This document shows positions 25,034-38,241 of a DNA stretch of 64,000 nt, in pieces (within the stretch, counting starts at the first letter, position 1; each line of letters begins with the position of its first letter). A program made the position numbers and the translations under genes. The notes beneath the pieces were generated by a model. The model saw only the letters and a list, made by a program, of their open reading frames with translations, searched no databases and had not been told where the DNA came from. The DNA is from Aggregatibacter kilianii. Its GTDB lineage: Bacteria; Pseudomonadota; Gammaproteobacteria; Enterobacterales; Pasteurellaceae. The DNA lies in contig NZ_NRCN01000001.1 of NCBI RefSeq assembly GCF_003130255.1, positions 924,501-988,500 of the forward strand. The letters run 5' to 3'.

Positions 25034-25813
25034 ATGAAAAAATCTCTTTTGGCGAAAATCGTATTATTATCCGGCTTAGCGTTGGGTATTGCCACCCAAG
25101 CCATAGCAGGTGAAATTTCTGACCGCGTAGAAAAAACCAAAACCTTATTAGTGGGGACTGAAGGCACTTATGCACCGTTCACTTTCCATGATGACAGCGG
25201 CAAACTAACCGGCTTTGACGTGGAAGTGATCGAAGCGGTGGCACAACGTTTAGGCTTAACAATTCAATTTAACGAAACCCAGTGGGATTCCATGTACGCG
25301 GGTTTAAACGCCAAACGTTTCGACTTAATCGCTAACCAAACCAACCCAAGCCCGGAACGTTTGAAAAAATACCTTTATACCGCGCCATATAACTATTCCA
25401 CTGCCGTTATCGTGACCAAAGAAGGCGACGACAGCATTAAAACCTTTGAAGATTTAAAAGGCAAAAAAGCGGCACAATCCTTAACCAGTAACTACGGCAA
25501 AATCGCCAAAGCCAATGGTGCAGAATTAATCGTGGTGGACGGTTTAGCACAAGCCTTAAAATTAATTACGCAAGATCGCGCCGAAACGACAGTAAACGAC
25601 CAACTTGCGGTGTTAGATTATTTCAAAAAACAACCAAATTCCGGTTTGAAAATTGCCGTAAAACGTGAGGAAAAAGTGCCTTCCGGCTTTGCAGTATTAA
25701 AAGGTGAAGAACCTTTGGTAGAAAAAATTAACCAAGCGTTGGAAGAATTAAGAAAAGACGGTACCTTAAAACAAATTTCAATCAAATGGTTTGGCGATGA
25801 CATTACTCAATAA
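25034..25813 (+). CDS. Amino-acid ABC transporter substrate-binding protein (cystine-type)
   Basis: A 259-residue periplasmic binding protein of family 3. A signal peptide of about 25 residues ends AIA, with mature protein starting GEISDRV. Ligand-pocket blocks are [34 protein letters not shown] and [19 protein letters not shown]. The closest family by eye is the cystine/polar amino acid group (FliY/TcyJ; the H. influenzae HI1080-type protein). Together with the following permease and ATPase genes it forms a complete importer. An AAAGGAAA ribosome site precedes the ATG. The substrate, cystine or another amino acid, is inference. Confidence 0.88.
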   Translation: MKKSLLAKIVLLSGLALGIATQAIAGEISDRVEKTKTLLVGTEGTYAPFTFHDDSGKLTGFDVEVIEAVAQRLGLTIQFNETQWDSMYAGLNAKRFDLIANQTNPSPERLKKYLYTAPYNYSTAVIVTKEGDDSIKTFEDLKGKKAAQSLTSNYGKIAKANGAELIVVDGLAQALKLITQDRAETTVNDQLAVLDYFKKQPNSGLKIAVKREEKVPSGFAVLKGEEPLVEKINQALEELRKDGTLKQISIKWFGDDITQ

Positions 25814-26513
25814 TTTCCTTGCCTCCCTTCCTTTTATGAATGCAGAAAGAGCTGATGAAATCATCAGCTCTTTTTGGCCTATGATGGAAGCCGCAATTGA
25901 TAAAACTATTCCGCTGGCGGTGATTTCTTTCTTTGCCGGGGTGTTTATCGCGTTAATAGTAGCCTTGATTCGCATTGTGGAAAAGCCAAATATCGGTATT
26001 CGCTTATTGCAAATTCTTTGCCGCATTTATGTTTCCACCATTCGTGGCACGCCGATGTTGGTACAGATTTTCATTATTTTCTATGGGTTACCGGAAGTGG
26101 GCATTAAACTCGATCCCTTCCCAACGGCGATTATCGCCTTTTCCATTAACATCGGCGCTTATGCTTCGGAAACCATTCGTGCGGCGATTTTATCCATTCC
26201 AAAAGGACAGTGGGAAGCCTCCTATTCCATCGGCATGAATTATTATCAAACCTTCACCCGCACCATCATACCACAGGCCTTGCGCGTATCCGTGCCACCG
26301 TTGGCAAATACCTTTATCAGCAACGTAAAAGACACCTCTTTGGCGTCGTTGGTATTGGTGACGGAAATGTTTCGCGTAGCGCAAAACATCACAGCGGAAA
26401 ACTATGAATTTATTATGATTTATAGTGAAGCAGCACTAATTTATTGGTGTATTTGTTTGGTTTTATCCTTCGCCCAAGACCGTTTGGAAAAACGGCTTTC
26501 CCGTCACTTATAA
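25797..26513 (+). CDS. Amino-acid ABC transporter permease
   Basis: A 238-residue inner membrane permease of the His/Glu/Gln/Arg/opine family with about five hydrophobic segments. The EAA-loop motif near [29 protein letters not shown] contacts the ATPase. Also conserved are [22 protein letters not shown] and [16 protein letters not shown] take the ATG at 25797, which overlaps the binding-protein gene by 17 bases; a TTG two codons earlier is also possible. It works with the flanking binding protein and ATPase as one importer. Confidence 0.9.
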   Translation: MTLLNNFLASLPFMNAERADEIISSFWPMMEAAIDKTIPLAVISFFAGVFIALIVALIRIVEKPNIGIRLLQILCRIYVSTIRGTPMLVQIFIIFYGLPEVGIKLDPFPTAIIAFSINIGAYASETIRAAILSIPKGQWEASYSIGMNYYQTFTRTIIPQALRVSVPPLANTFISNVKDTSLASLVLVTEMFRVAQNITAENYEFIMIYSEAALIYWCICLVLSFAQDRLEKRLSRHL

Positions 26514-26525
26514 ACAGGAGGTAGC

Positions 26526-27293
26526 ATGTTAGAAGTGCGTAATCTTCACAAAACCTTCAATGGCAATCCTGTGTTGAAGGGCGTGGATTTCAATATTCAA
26601 AAAGGCGAAGTGGTCGCCATTCTCGGTCCCTCCGGCTCGGGCAAAACCACCTTTTTGCGTTGCTTAAACTTATTGGAGCGACCAGAGCTTGGTACGTTAC
26701 GTTTTTGTGATGGCAGCTTAGCGTTAGATTTTTCTCACAAAATCAGCAAAGCCGACGAATTAGCATTGCGTCGCCGCTCTTCTATGGTGTTCCAGCAATA
26801 CAATTTGTTCCCCCATCGCACCGCACTTGAAAATGTAATGGAAGGCATGGTTGTAGTGCAAAAGAAAAGCAAGGCGGAGGCGGAACAACGCGCCGTGGCA
26901 TTACTAACCAAAGTGGGATTGAAAGACAAAATGCACTTGTATCCGTCGCAACTCTCCGGCGGCCAGCAACAACGGGTGGGTATCGCCCGCGCGTTGGCGG
27001 TGCAACCGGATATTATTTTGTTAGATGAACCTACTTCGGCATTAGATCCGGAGTTGGTGGGTGAAGTATTGCAAACCTTAAAATTACTGGCACAGGAAGG
27101 TTGGACGATGATTATCGTGACCCATGAAATGCAATTCGCCTGCGATGTGGCGGATCGTGTGATTTTGATGGCGGACGGCAACGTGGTCGAACAAAACAGC
27201 GCCCGTGAATTTTTTGAAAATCCACAACATGAACGCACTAAACAATTCTTGTTACAGGCTAAAATACCGGTGTGTGTGGAGTATCAGATTTAG
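26526..27293 (+). CDS. Amino-acid ABC transporter ATP-binding protein
   Basis: A 255-residue ATPase. Walker A is GPSGSGKT at 34-41, the signature is LSGGQQQR, Walker B is IILLDEPTSALDP, and the H-loop is THEM. It follows the permease by 12 bases behind a strong AGGAGG site and ends the three-gene operon. The protein is of the polar amino acid uptake class (GlnQ/HisP-like), consistent with its neighbours. Confidence 0.93.
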   Translation: MLEVRNLHKTFNGNPVLKGVDFNIQKGEVVAILGPSGSGKTTFLRCLNLLERPELGTLRFCDGSLALDFSHKISKADELALRRRSSMVFQQYNLFPHRTALENVMEGMVVVQKKSKAEAEQRAVALLTKVGLKDKMHLYPSQLSGGQQQRVGIARALAVQPDIILLDEPTSALDPELVGEVLQTLKLLAQEGWTMIIVTHEMQFACDVADRVILMADGNVVEQNSAREFFENPQHERTKQFLLQAKIPVCVEYQI

Positions 27294-27373
27294 TCTATTC
27301 ACCTCTACAGAAAATGGGGAGAGTCTAACGTTTCGGATGTGGAGCGATGAAAATAAAGGCAACATTACCCTAT

Positions 27374-27435
27374 AAAGTGCGGTCAATTTTTTGGATATTT
27401 TTACATAAAAAAACAGTTAAAAATGTTACCGCACT
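27374..27435. terminator. Inverted USS pair after the ABC operon
   Basis: AAAGTGCGGT near 27375 and ACCGCACTTT near 27429 form an inverted pair with a T-rich spacer of about 40 bases. It lies downstream of the ATPase gene and may terminate it. Short reading frames across it are chance. Confidence 0.5.
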
Positions 27436-27481
27436 TTGCATAGCCATTCTTTCTTCTGTTATTTCTAAATTCCAACCAAAC

Positions 27482-27510
27482 AAAAAGACGTATCATTCGA
27501 TACGCCTTTT
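27482..27510 (-). terminator. tuf terminator
   Basis: On the minus strand GGCGTATC-GAAT-GATACGTC forms an 8-bp stem (with one G-T pair) followed by TTTTTG, 20 bases beyond the tuf stop. This is a standard intrinsic terminator. Confidence 0.85.
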
Positions 27511-27529
27511 CAATTGGGTTTCTTATCAA

Positions 27530-28750
<1,221 letters not shown>

Positions 28751-28808
28751 TCAACTTACCAGATTAACCAAAGTATTAAAATTTGTAATGGAGAGATTGA
28801 TTAAGAAG

Positions 28809-28884
28809 TGGTGCTGATAGGCAGATTCGAACTGCCGACCTCACCCTTACCAAGGGTGCGCTCTACCAACTGAGCTATATCAGC
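28809..28884 (-). tRNA. tRNA-Thr (anticodon GGT)
   Basis: A 76-base cloverleaf with encoded CCA: acceptor GCTGATA paired with TATCAGC, D-loop AGCTCAGTTGGTAGAGC, anticodon loop CTTGGTA with GGT, T-loop GTTCGAATC. It reads ACC/ACU codons. Equivalent to E. coli thrT, directly before tuf. Confidence 0.97.
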
Positions 28885-28887
28885 GCT

Positions 28888-28962
28888 TGGAGCGGGCAGC
28901 GGGAATCGAACCCGCGTCATTAGCTTGGAAGGCTAAGGTAATAGCCATTATACGATGCCCGC
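28888..28962 (-). tRNA. tRNA-Gly (anticodon TCC)
   Basis: A 75-base cloverleaf with CCA: acceptor GCGGGCA/TGCCCGC, anticodon stem TTAGC/GCTAA enclosing CTTCCAA (anticodon TCC), T-loop GTTCGATTC. It reads GGA/GGG codons. Equivalent to E. coli glyT. Confidence 0.97.
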
Positions 28963-29001
28963 CGTTCTTAATTCATCTGTCCCATCGGTCGCTCTTAGAA
29001 A

Positions 29002-29086
29002 TGGTGGAGGGAGAAGGATTCGAACCTTCGAAGGCTGAGCCGGCAGATTTACAGTCTGCTCCCTTTGGCCGCTCGGGAATCCCTCC
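29002..29086 (-). tRNA. tRNA-Tyr (anticodon GTA)
   Basis: An 85-base class II tRNA with a long variable arm and CCA: acceptor GGAGGGA/TCCCTCC, anticodon stem GCAGA/TCTGC enclosing CTGTAAA (anticodon GTA), T-loop GTTCGAATC. Equivalent to E. coli tyrU. Confidence 0.97.
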
Positions 29087-29115
29087 ACTCTAAGTTTGAA
29101 CTTGTACACGAGAAA

Positions 29116-29191
<76 letters not shown>

Positions 29192-29211
29192 GTCGTAAAC
29201 AAGTGACGCGT

Positions 29212-29239
29212 ATTATAGGGATTTTTTTATGCCTGACAA
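29212..29239 (-). promoter_or_regulatory. Strong sigma70 promoter of the tRNA-tuf operon
   Basis: On the minus strand a TTGTCA -35 (29234-29239) and a perfect TATAAT -10 (29212-29217) are 16 bases apart. They are followed by a GC-rich discriminator (ACGCGTCAC), the hallmark of stringently controlled stable RNA promoters. Transcription would start about 15 bases before the first tRNA. AT-rich upstream sequence could act as an UP element. Confidence 0.85.
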
Positions 29240-29406
29240 GTTTTTTTTTAGTAAAAAAACTTTTTTTCCACTATTCGTTTAATTATCAAGCAAAAATAAA
29301 ACTAATTCGTTTAATTTATACGCTTATTTAAAATTTTTACTGCTCAATCGCCTATTTATAAGGTATATTTCGCAACTAATTTTAGTCAAATAAGTGTAAT
29401 TTAATC

Positions 29407-30360
29407 GTGGAATTTCCTATTTCTGATGCAATTTCAGCCCAACTAACGCCATTTTTGTCTTTTAAACGGCAACATTGGGCGGAATTACGTAAATCCGTGC
29501 CGTTAAAATTAACCGAACAAGATCTCAAACCATTATTAGGATTTAATGAGGAATTGTCGCTTGATGAAGTGCGCACGATTTATCTGCCGCTCACCCGTTT
29601 AATTAACTACTATATAGATGAAAACATTCGTCGGCAGGATGTACTCCACCGTTTCCTTGGTGGCGAAAGCCCTAAAGTGCCATATATTATTAGCATCGCG
29701 GGCAGTGTCGCAGTGGGTAAAAGCACCTCAGCGCGTATTTTGCAATCACTGCTTAGCCATTGGCCGATCGAGCGAAAAGTGGATTTAATTACCACTGATG
29801 GTTTTTTACATCCGCTCTCTTATTTACAAAAGCATCAGTTATTACAAAAGAAAGGTTTCCCGATTTCCTATGATACGCCAAAATTAATTCGTTTTTTGGC
29901 CGATATAAAATCCGGTAAACATCATGTAAAAGCGCCGATTTATTCTCATTTGACTTACGACATTATTCCCGATCAATTTAATGTTATTGATCAGCCGGAT
30001 ATTTTGATATTAGAAGGGCTCAATGTCCTCCAACCGAATGACAATCACGCCAACCAAATTTTCGTGTCGGATTTTGTGGATTTTTCCATTTATGTGGATG
30101 CAGATGAAGCTTTACTGAAAGAATGGTATATCCGTCGGTTTTTGAAATTCCGCCAAAGTGCGTTTTCTAACCCGAATTCCTATTTTAAACATTATGCAAA
30201 TCTTTCCGAACAAGAAGCGATTGCTACCGCTAGCCAGATTTGGGATGAAATTAATGGACGAAATTTAAAGGAAAATATTTTGCCGACCCGTGAACGCGCC
30301 AATTTGATCCTAAAGAAAGGCGCTAATCATGAAGTTGAATTAGTGAAACTGAGAAAATAA
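29407..30360 (+). CDS. coaA: Pantothenate kinase (type I)
   Basis: The 317-residue enzyme that phosphorylates pantothenate, the first and feedback-regulated step of coenzyme A synthesis. The P-loop is GSVAVGKST at 99-107, followed by [26 protein letters not shown] and [15 protein letters not shown], all typical of bacterial CoaA (E. coli ~316 residues). The GTG start at 29407 fits the family length. It is divergent from the tRNA-tuf operon and ends against gyrB with a shared USS terminator. Confidence 0.96.
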   Translation: MEFPISDAISAQLTPFLSFKRQHWAELRKSVPLKLTEQDLKPLLGFNEELSLDEVRTIYLPLTRLINYYIDENIRRQDVLHRFLGGESPKVPYIISIAGSVAVGKSTSARILQSLLSHWPIERKVDLITTDGFLHPLSYLQKHQLLQKKGFPISYDTPKLIRFLADIKSGKHHVKAPIYSHLTYDIIPDQFNVIDQPDILILEGLNVLQPNDNHANQIFVSDFVDFSIYVDADEALLKEWYIRRFLKFRQSAFSNPNSYFKHYANLSEQEAIATASQIWDEINGRNLKENILPTRERANLILKKGANHEVELVKLRK

Positions 30361-30370
30361 ATAAAAAAAA

Positions 30371-30412
30371 GACCGCACTTTAAATAGAGAAACCAAAGTG
30401 CGGTCGTTTTTT
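30371..30412. terminator. Bidirectional USS terminator between coaA and gyrB
   Basis: GACCGCACTTT (30371-30381) and AAAGTGCGGTC (30395-30405) form an 11-bp stem. It is followed by GTTTTTT on the plus strand and, through the preceding AAAAAAAA, by a T-run on the minus strand. It serves both convergent genes. Confidence 0.88.
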
Positions 30413-30422
30413 ATGATGAATT

Positions 30423-32861
<2,439 letters not shown>

Positions 32862-32968
32862 TCATAAAAAATTGGGCGGGATTATAGCAAAATTTTGCGT
32901 CATTAGCTAAAAATAAGTGAGATAACGCGCATAAAAAGGGGCAAAATCAATCACAACAACGTGTTTTA

Positions 32969-34861
32969 TCATTCTGCTTTACGGGCATTTTTGTGTTCAC
33001 GAATTAATGCCATAAAGGGTTGACCAAAACGTTCCAGTTTAATGCTTCCCACACCGTTAATTTGCAACATTTCAATGTTACTGACGGGTTGATACTGCGC
33101 CATTTCCTGCAAGGTCGCATCGTTAAATACGATATACGGTGGAATGTTTTCTTTATCGGCAATTTGTTTGCGTAAAAAACGCAGACGGGCAAACAGATCT
33201 TTGTCGTAAAAACTGACCGCACTTTTCTGTGTCATTGCTGTGGTGACTATGGAAGACAAGCGTGGTGTTGCCAATTCCAACGGGGTTTCGCCACGCAAAA
33301 TCGGCTTGGCATTTTCCGTCAGCTGTAAAGTGTTGCCATATTCACCGATAATTTGGCGTACCAAGCCTAAATGAATTAACTGGCGTAATACTGACTGCCA
33401 ATATTCCGTGCTGTGTTCTTTGCCGATACCGTACACGCTAAGCTGATCGTGCTGCTGATCGCGAATCTTCTGGTTATTCATGCCGCGCAATACAGCAATG
33501 ACATAATGGGCGCCATAACATTGGCCGGTGCGATAAATCGCCGACATGATTTTTTGTGCGTCCAGTAAACCGTCATATTTTTTCGGTGGATCGAGACAAA
33601 TATCGCAATTTTGGCAGGGTATTTGACGATGTTCGCCGAAATAATTCAATAAGACCAAACGGCGACAGGTTTGACTCTCGGCAAATTCGCCAATGGCTTG
33701 CAATTTATGCTGTTCGATTTGGCGTTGTGGAGTTTCCGGCTTTTCCATAAGCATTTTGTTCAACCACACATAATCCGCCGGATCGTAAAACAACACCGCC
33801 TCAGCCGGCAAATCGTCACGCCCTGCACGGCCGGTTTCTTGATAGTAGGATTCAATGCTACGCGGCAAATCAAAATGCGCAACAAAGCGCACGTTGGATT
33901 TATTAATCCCCATGCCGAAGGCAATAGTCGCCACCACCACTTGAATGTTATCCCGCTGAAAATCCCGTTGTACCTTTTCCCGCAAGGTATTTTCCATGCC
34001 CGCATGATATGCCGCCGCCCGCACACCTTTGTTACACAGCGTTTCCGCAATGCGTTCCACCTTATTGCGGCTGTTGCAATAAACAATACCGCTTTTGCCT
34101 TTTTGGGCGAGTACGAAACGACAAAGCTGTTCCATCGGCTTAAATTTTTCCACTAAGGTGTAGCGAATGTTCGGGCGATCAAAACTGCCCACGTGAAAGT
34201 GCGGTCGATTTAGCCGGAGATTTTGCAGAATATCTTGTTGCGTCGTCTGATCTGCCGTGGCGGTAAGCGCCATAATTGGCACCTTCGGGAAACAACCTTT
34301 TAGCCCGCCCAGTTGGGTATATTCGGGACGAAAATCATGGCCCCATTGGGAAATGCAATGTGCCTCGTCGATAGCAATAAAGCTGACGTTGCAATGAGAA
34401 ATAAATTGGAAAAAGCTGTTCGTCATGACTTTTTCCGGAGACAAATACAATAATTTTAGTTGCCCGCAAATCGCCCTATTTTGCACCTGTTGCTGTTCTT
34501 CAAAAGTTTGTGTGGAATTAAGATAATCCGCTTCAATGCCGTTGGTGCGAAGCTGATCCACCTGGTCTTTCATTAAAGAAATCAATGGCGAAACCACTAA
34601 CGTCATGCCCTCAAAACACAACGCAGGGATTTGATAACACAGCGATTTGCCCGTGCCGGTGGCCATAATCACCAGACAATCCTGTCCGCTTAGGGCTGCA
34701 TGAATAATCTCTTGTTGACCTTTGCGGAAAGATTGATAACCGAAAACGGAATGTAAAACATCCAATGCGGCGGAAGAAAGTGCGGTGAGATTTTCCGGCG
34801 ATTTATCGGAAAAATCCACCGCACTTTGTTGAAGGGATGAAGATGGGGCTGAAACGGACAT
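32969..34861 (-). CDS. recQ: ATP-dependent DNA helicase RecQ
   Basis: A 630-residue 3'-5' superfamily 2 helicase of the RecF recombination pathway. Walker A is TGTGKSLCYQIPAL, the DEAH box is IAIDEAHCISQWGHDFRPEY, and the later helicase motifs are SGIVYCNSR, VVATIAFGMGINKSNVRFV and QETGRAGRDDL. A zinc-binding RecQ-Ct region (CRRLVLLNYFGEH...CQNCDIC) and a C-terminal HRDC domain (about 550-620) complete it. The N-terminal ~30 residues are variable. The start overlaps the cyaY stop as TAATG. USS copies lie in the coding sequence near both ends. Confidence 0.96.
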   Translation of the reverse strand: MSVSAPSSSLQQSAVDFSDKSPENLTALSSAALDVLHSVFGYQSFRKGQQEIIHAALSGQDCLVIMATGTGKSLCYQIPALCFEGMTLVVSPLISLMKDQVDQLRTNGIEADYLNSTQTFEEQQQVQNRAICGQLKLLYLSPEKVMTNSFFQFISHCNVSFIAIDEAHCISQWGHDFRPEYTQLGGLKGCFPKVPIMALTATADQTTQQDILQNLRLNRPHFHVGSFDRPNIRYTLVEKFKPMEQLCRFVLAQKGKSGIVYCNSRNKVERIAETLCNKGVRAAAYHAGMENTLREKVQRDFQRDNIQVVVATIAFGMGINKSNVRFVAHFDLPRSIESYYQETGRAGRDDLPAEAVLFYDPADYVWLNKMLMEKPETPQRQIEQHKLQAIGEFAESQTCRRLVLLNYFGEHRQIPCQNCDICLDPPKKYDGLLDAQKIMSAIYRTGQCYGAHYVIAVLRGMNNQKIRDQQHDQLSVYGIGKEHSTEYWQSVLRQLIHLGLVRQIIGEYGNTLQLTENAKPILRGETPLELATPRLSSIVTTAMTQKSAVSFYDKDLFARLRFLRKQIADKENIPPYIVFNDATLQEMAQYQPVSNIEMLQINGVGSIKLERFGQPFMALIREHKNARKAE

Positions 34862-35169
34862 TAAGCGAAATGTACTTGTTCACCATGTCTGGCACAGGCT
34901 TCGGTTAAAGCTTGCCAGAAATCCAAGCCCTCATGATTCACCCAACGCCCATCTTTGTAAGCAAAATGGAAACCGCCATTCTGGCTTGCCAACCACAATT
35001 CCAATAACGGCTCCTGTTTATTAATTACCACCTGGCTGCGATTTTCAAAGGTAATGGTGAACACGGAACCTTGGCGATCACAATCCACATCACAATCTTG
35101 CGCTTCTAATTGTTCCTCGATTTGATTCCAAATTTGTTCAATATTTTGATGAAATTCCACAACATTCAT
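34861..35169 (-). CDS. cyaY: Bacterial frataxin CyaY
   Basis: A 102-residue iron-binding protein that modulates iron-sulfur cluster assembly by IscS. Acidic N-terminal helix (EFHQNIEQIWNQIEEQLEAQDCDVDCD) and the IN-KQEPLLELWLASQNGGFHF sheet block with the W-V-N-H-E-G motif are family marks. The start at 35169 (MNVVEF) is behind an AGGAG site; a longer frame upstream has no such support. It overlaps recQ by one base and is divergent from lptM, an arrangement also found in enterobacteria (cyaY/lptM). Confidence 0.95.
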   Translation of the reverse strand: MNVVEFHQNIEQIWNQIEEQLEAQDCDVDCDRQGSVFTITFENRSQVVINKQEPLLELWLASQNGGFHFAYKDGRWVNHEGLDFWQALTEACARHGEQVHFA

Positions 35170-35291
35170 AAAACCACTCCTCGTAAATCCTGTTAGAATG
35201 GCGATTATAAAGATTTTCTGTGCTTTGTGATAGCGAAAAGCCGGATTTAATGGTAAAAAGAGCAGTCGAATTTGAGCACAAGGAGCAACCA

Positions 35292-35411
35292 ATGAAAAAA
35301 CTTATTTCCTTATTTTTACTCGTTACATTGTGTGCGCTAAGTAGTGGCTGTGGCGTAAAAGGCCCATTGTATTTTCCTGAACAAGACACCGCTCAGCAAG
35401 CAACTAAATAA
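35292..35411 (+). CDS. lptM: LPS assembly lipoprotein LptM (YifL)
   Basis: A 39-residue lipoprotein with signal MKKLISLFLLVTLCALSSGC, lipobox Cys at 20, then GVKGPLYFP, which is diagnostic of LptM/YifL. In E. coli it assists maturation of the LptD-LptE translocon by promoting native disulfides in LptD. An AAGGAG site lies before the ATG. It is followed after 17 bases by lysA, as in many gamma-proteobacteria. lptD itself is 2.8 kb further on. Confidence 0.95.
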   Translation: MKKLISLFLLVTLCALSSGCGVKGPLYFPEQDTAQQATK

Positions 35412-35428
35412 TTTTTGTAGGCGACCTT

Positions 35429-36679
35429 ATGGATTTTTTCCAATATCAACACCATCAACTTATGGCGGAAAATCTGCCGGTGAAACAACTTGCCGAACAA
35501 TTCGGCACACCTTTATACATTTATTCCAAAGCAACACTTGAACGCCACTGGCATGCCTTTGATAAAGCCTTTGGTGAGCATCCTCACCTGGTTTGCTACG
35601 CCGTGAAATCTAACCCGAATATTGCTATTTTGAACGTGATGGCAAAGCTCGGTTCGGGATTTGATATTGTGTCGCAAGGGGAGTTGGAACGCGTATTGGC
35701 CGCCGGCGGCGATCCGGCGAAAGTGGTCTTTTCCGGTGTGGCGAAATCCGAGCCGGAAATCACCCGTGCGCTAGAGGTTGGTATTCGGTGTTTCAACGTG
35801 GAATCGGAGGCGGAGCTACTCCGCATTAACGAAGTCGCCGGTCGATTAGGCAAAACCGCACCGATTTCGCTACGCGTTAACCCCGACGTTGACGCCCACA
35901 CCCACCCTTATATCTCCACCGGTTTGAAAGAAAATAAATTCGGCGTGAGCGTAGAACAGGCGCGGGAAGTCTATAAATTAGACGCCATCTTACCGAATAT
36001 TGAAATCGTCGGTATGGATTGCCACATCGGCTCTCAACTCACGGAATTACAACCGTTTTTAGATGCGGTAGATCGGTTAATTGTGCTCATGGAACAATTA
36101 AAACAAGACGGCATTGCTTTAAAACATTTAGATTTAGGCGGAGGCTTGGGCGTGACTTACACCGATGAAACGCCGCCACACCCAACGGAATATGCCAAAG
36201 CGCTGTGGGAAAAATTAAATGCTTTTAGCGAGTTGGAAATCATCGTCGAACCGGGGCGTGCTATTACCGCCAATGCAGGGATTTTAGTTACCAAAGTGGA
36301 ATACTTAAAATCCAACGAAAGCCGCAATTTTGCCATTGTAGATGCCGGTATGAACGACATGATTCGCCCGGCGCTGTATCAGGCTTACATGAATATTTTG
36401 GAAATCGACCGCACTTTAGCGCGCGAAGAAAAAATGTACGATGTGGTCGGCCCCATTTGCGAAACCTCCGACTTCCTCGGCAAACAACGTAAACTGGCTA
36501 TTGCACAAGGCGATTACCTGGCACAACGCTCTGCCGGAGCTTATGGCGCAAGCATGTCCTCCAACTACAATTCCCGCCCGAGAACAGCCGAAGTCATGGT
36601 GGACGGCGATAAGGCATATCTGATTCGCCGCCGAGAAGCCTTAAATGAATTATGGCAACTGGAAAGTTTGTTGCCATGA
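35429..36679 (+). CDS. lysA: Diaminopimelate decarboxylase
   Basis: The 416-residue PLP enzyme that converts meso-diaminopimelate to L-lysine, the last step of lysine synthesis. The PLP lysine is Lys60 in CYAVKSNPN. Other family blocks are GSGFDIVSQGELERVLAAG, HIGSQLTEL, LGGGLGV, VEPGRAITANAG and GPICETSDFLG. Length matches the family (~415). It follows lptM closely and ends at a strong bidirectional terminator. Confidence 0.97.
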   Translation: MDFFQYQHHQLMAENLPVKQLAEQFGTPLYIYSKATLERHWHAFDKAFGEHPHLVCYAVKSNPNIAILNVMAKLGSGFDIVSQGELERVLAAGGDPAKVVFSGVAKSEPEITRALEVGIRCFNVESEAELLRINEVAGRLGKTAPISLRVNPDVDAHTHPYISTGLKENKFGVSVEQAREVYKLDAILPNIEIVGMDCHIGSQLTELQPFLDAVDRLIVLMEQLKQDGIALKHLDLGGGLGVTYTDETPPHPTEYAKALWEKLNAFSELEIIVEPGRAITANAGILVTKVEYLKSNESRNFAIVDAGMNDMIRPALYQAYMNILEIDRTLAREEKMYDVVGPICETSDFLGKQRKLAIAQGDYLAQRSAGAYGASMSSNYNSRPRTAEVMVDGDKAYLIRRREALNELWQLESLLP

Positions 36680-36694
36680 TGAAACGTTAAATAT

Positions 36695-36729
36695 AAAAAA
36701 TCCCGCAAGTCGATTTGCGGGATTTTTTT
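36695..36729. terminator. lysA / yagU-like bidirectional terminator
   Basis: TCCCGCAA (36701-36708) pairs with TTGCGGGA (36715-36722), flanked by AAAAAA before and TTTTTTT after. It serves lysA on the plus strand and the convergent minus gene. Confidence 0.92.
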
Positions 36730-36731
36730 GA

Positions 36732-37334
36732 TTAACGATACTGACCTAACGGCACTTCAGGGTCCGGCTCGTGCGTAATACGGTTACGTAAATCACGACG
36801 AATAAGCTCAATGGTCCAGAACCAGAAAATGTGGCCGACTAATTCGGAAATATGTTCATACCAAGGCCACTCAGCAACCGGCGGAGTTAAACCGAGTAAT
36901 GGGAAAGTAATGTAATGCACGCCGATATTACAAATAATACCGAATAGCACACCTTGCCATAATTTAATTTTCGGGAAACGTTCTGCCACAACACAGTAGA
37001 ACACGGCGAACACAATGGAGAAGGTAATATGGGTAACACCAATCCAGTTGAACCCATGATCGGCAAACGTAAACACTGCTTCAGTCGGGTCAATACCGAT
37101 ATAATCACGTAGAAAAACGTGTGGCGGATTTAAAAACGCACGGGAACACACCTCAAGAGCTTGGCTTGGATCTTTACAGGCTGCAGTGAATAAATCTAAT
37201 GGGCTACGCGGTGGGAAAGGATGCTCAGCTCCCCATTTCACAAAAGCGGAAATAAGACCTGCGATAATACTAACGAAGGCCGCGACACCACAACGACGAC
37301 GGGATGGATCAGTTAGTTCAAATAATCCTGACAT
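36732..37334 (-). CDS. YagU family inner membrane protein (DUF1440)
   Basis: A 200-residue inner membrane protein of the DUF1440/YagU family, with about four hydrophobic segments (residues ~17-33, 93-115, 124-145, 160-178). Conserved blocks are [28 protein letters not shown] and [29 protein letters not shown]. coli YagU is linked to acid resistance, but its mechanism is not known. It stands alone between two regions of plus-strand genes. The roughly 270 bases upstream to tag contain no other gene. Confidence 0.88.
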   Translation of the reverse strand: MSGLFELTDPSRRRCGVAAFVSIIAGLISAFVKWGAEHPFPPRSPLDLFTAACKDPSQALEVCSRAFLNPPHVFLRDYIGIDPTEAVFTFADHGFNWIGVTHITFSIVFAVFYCVVAERFPKIKLWQGVLFGIICNIGVHYITFPLLGLTPPVAEWPWYEHISELVGHIFWFWTIELIRRDLRNRITHEPDPEVPLGQYR

Positions 37335-37601
37335 AATACGCTCTCCAATTTAAAATAAATGAATAAAGTGCGGTCACAAAAAATAACGTTTTTGACTTTA
37401 TCAACAACGCTATAAAGGTGAATAAATCGCCTTTTGTGAGCTGTGAACAATCTTTCAGCATTTTTTTATGTCAGTCAAGTTCCATTACTCCCAAAGAGGT
37501 ATTACCATTTATTTTCATTAAGTTAGCCACATTTTGTGACAAATAGGCAATTATTCTGTCAAAAAATATTACCCAATAAAATGAAGCGAAAAGGAATAAC
37601 A

Positions 37602-38171
37602 ATGACAAGGCGCTGTGCGTGGGCGGAAAGCTCACAATTGTATCGGGATTATCATGATAACGAATGGGGTAAGCCACAATTCGATAGTCATAAATTATTT
37701 GAAAAACTCTGTTTGGAAGGACAACAGGCCGGGTTGTCGTGGATTACCGTATTACAAAAACGGGAAAATTATCGGCAGGCGTTTTGCCATTTTGATCCGC
37801 AAAAAATCGCGCAAATGACCGATGAGGACATTGACCAATGTATGCAAAATCCGGGGCTGATTCGCCATCGGGCAAAATTGGAAGCGATTGTAAAAAATGC
37901 CAAAGCATATTTAGCCATGGAAAAGTGCGGTGAAAATTTCAGTCGTTTTATTTGGTCATTTGTAAATCACCAACCACAGGTCAATGATGTGTCCGACTTA
38001 ACTATGGTTCCGGCACAAACGGCAGTTTCCACGGCACTATCAAAGGCGTTAAAAAAGCGCGGTTTTGTGTTCGTCGGCCCAACCACCTGTTACGCCTTTA
38101 TGCAATCCATGGGGTTGGTCAACGATCACTGGAATCAATGCCACAGTAAAACAGCAAATAACGCCGATTAA
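37602..38171 (+). CDS. tag: DNA-3-methyladenine glycosylase I
   Basis: A 189-residue base-excision repair enzyme that removes 3-methyladenine. The N-terminal zinc ligands Cys5 and His18 (CAWAESSQLYRDYHDNEWG) and the C-terminal HWNQCH are conserved. The helix-hairpin-helix region has FEKLCLEGQQAGLSWITVLQKRENYR and PGLIRHRAKLEAIVKNA. Start MTRRCAW at 37602 follows an AAGGA site; an earlier frame opening lacks support. Length equals E. coli Tag (187). Confidence 0.95.
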   Translation: MTRRCAWAESSQLYRDYHDNEWGKPQFDSHKLFEKLCLEGQQAGLSWITVLQKRENYRQAFCHFDPQKIAQMTDEDIDQCMQNPGLIRHRAKLEAIVKNAKAYLAMEKCGENFSRFIWSFVNHQPQVNDVSDLTMVPAQTAVSTALSKALKKRGFVFVGPTTCYAFMQSMGLVNDHWNQCHSKTANNAD

Positions 38172-38241
38172 CTCATGCGATTTAGCACGTTTTACAGTAT
38201 AATCACGCCATCTTTGGCTAGAAAAATGGTTGTCTAATCTA

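Noticed and set aside
29407..29576. Antisense frame inside coaA
   Set aside because: coaA is clear from its P-loop and length; the opposite frame is a shadow.
35220..35291. Longer N-terminus for lptM
   Set aside because: The lipoprotein signal and AAGGAG site fix the start at 35292.
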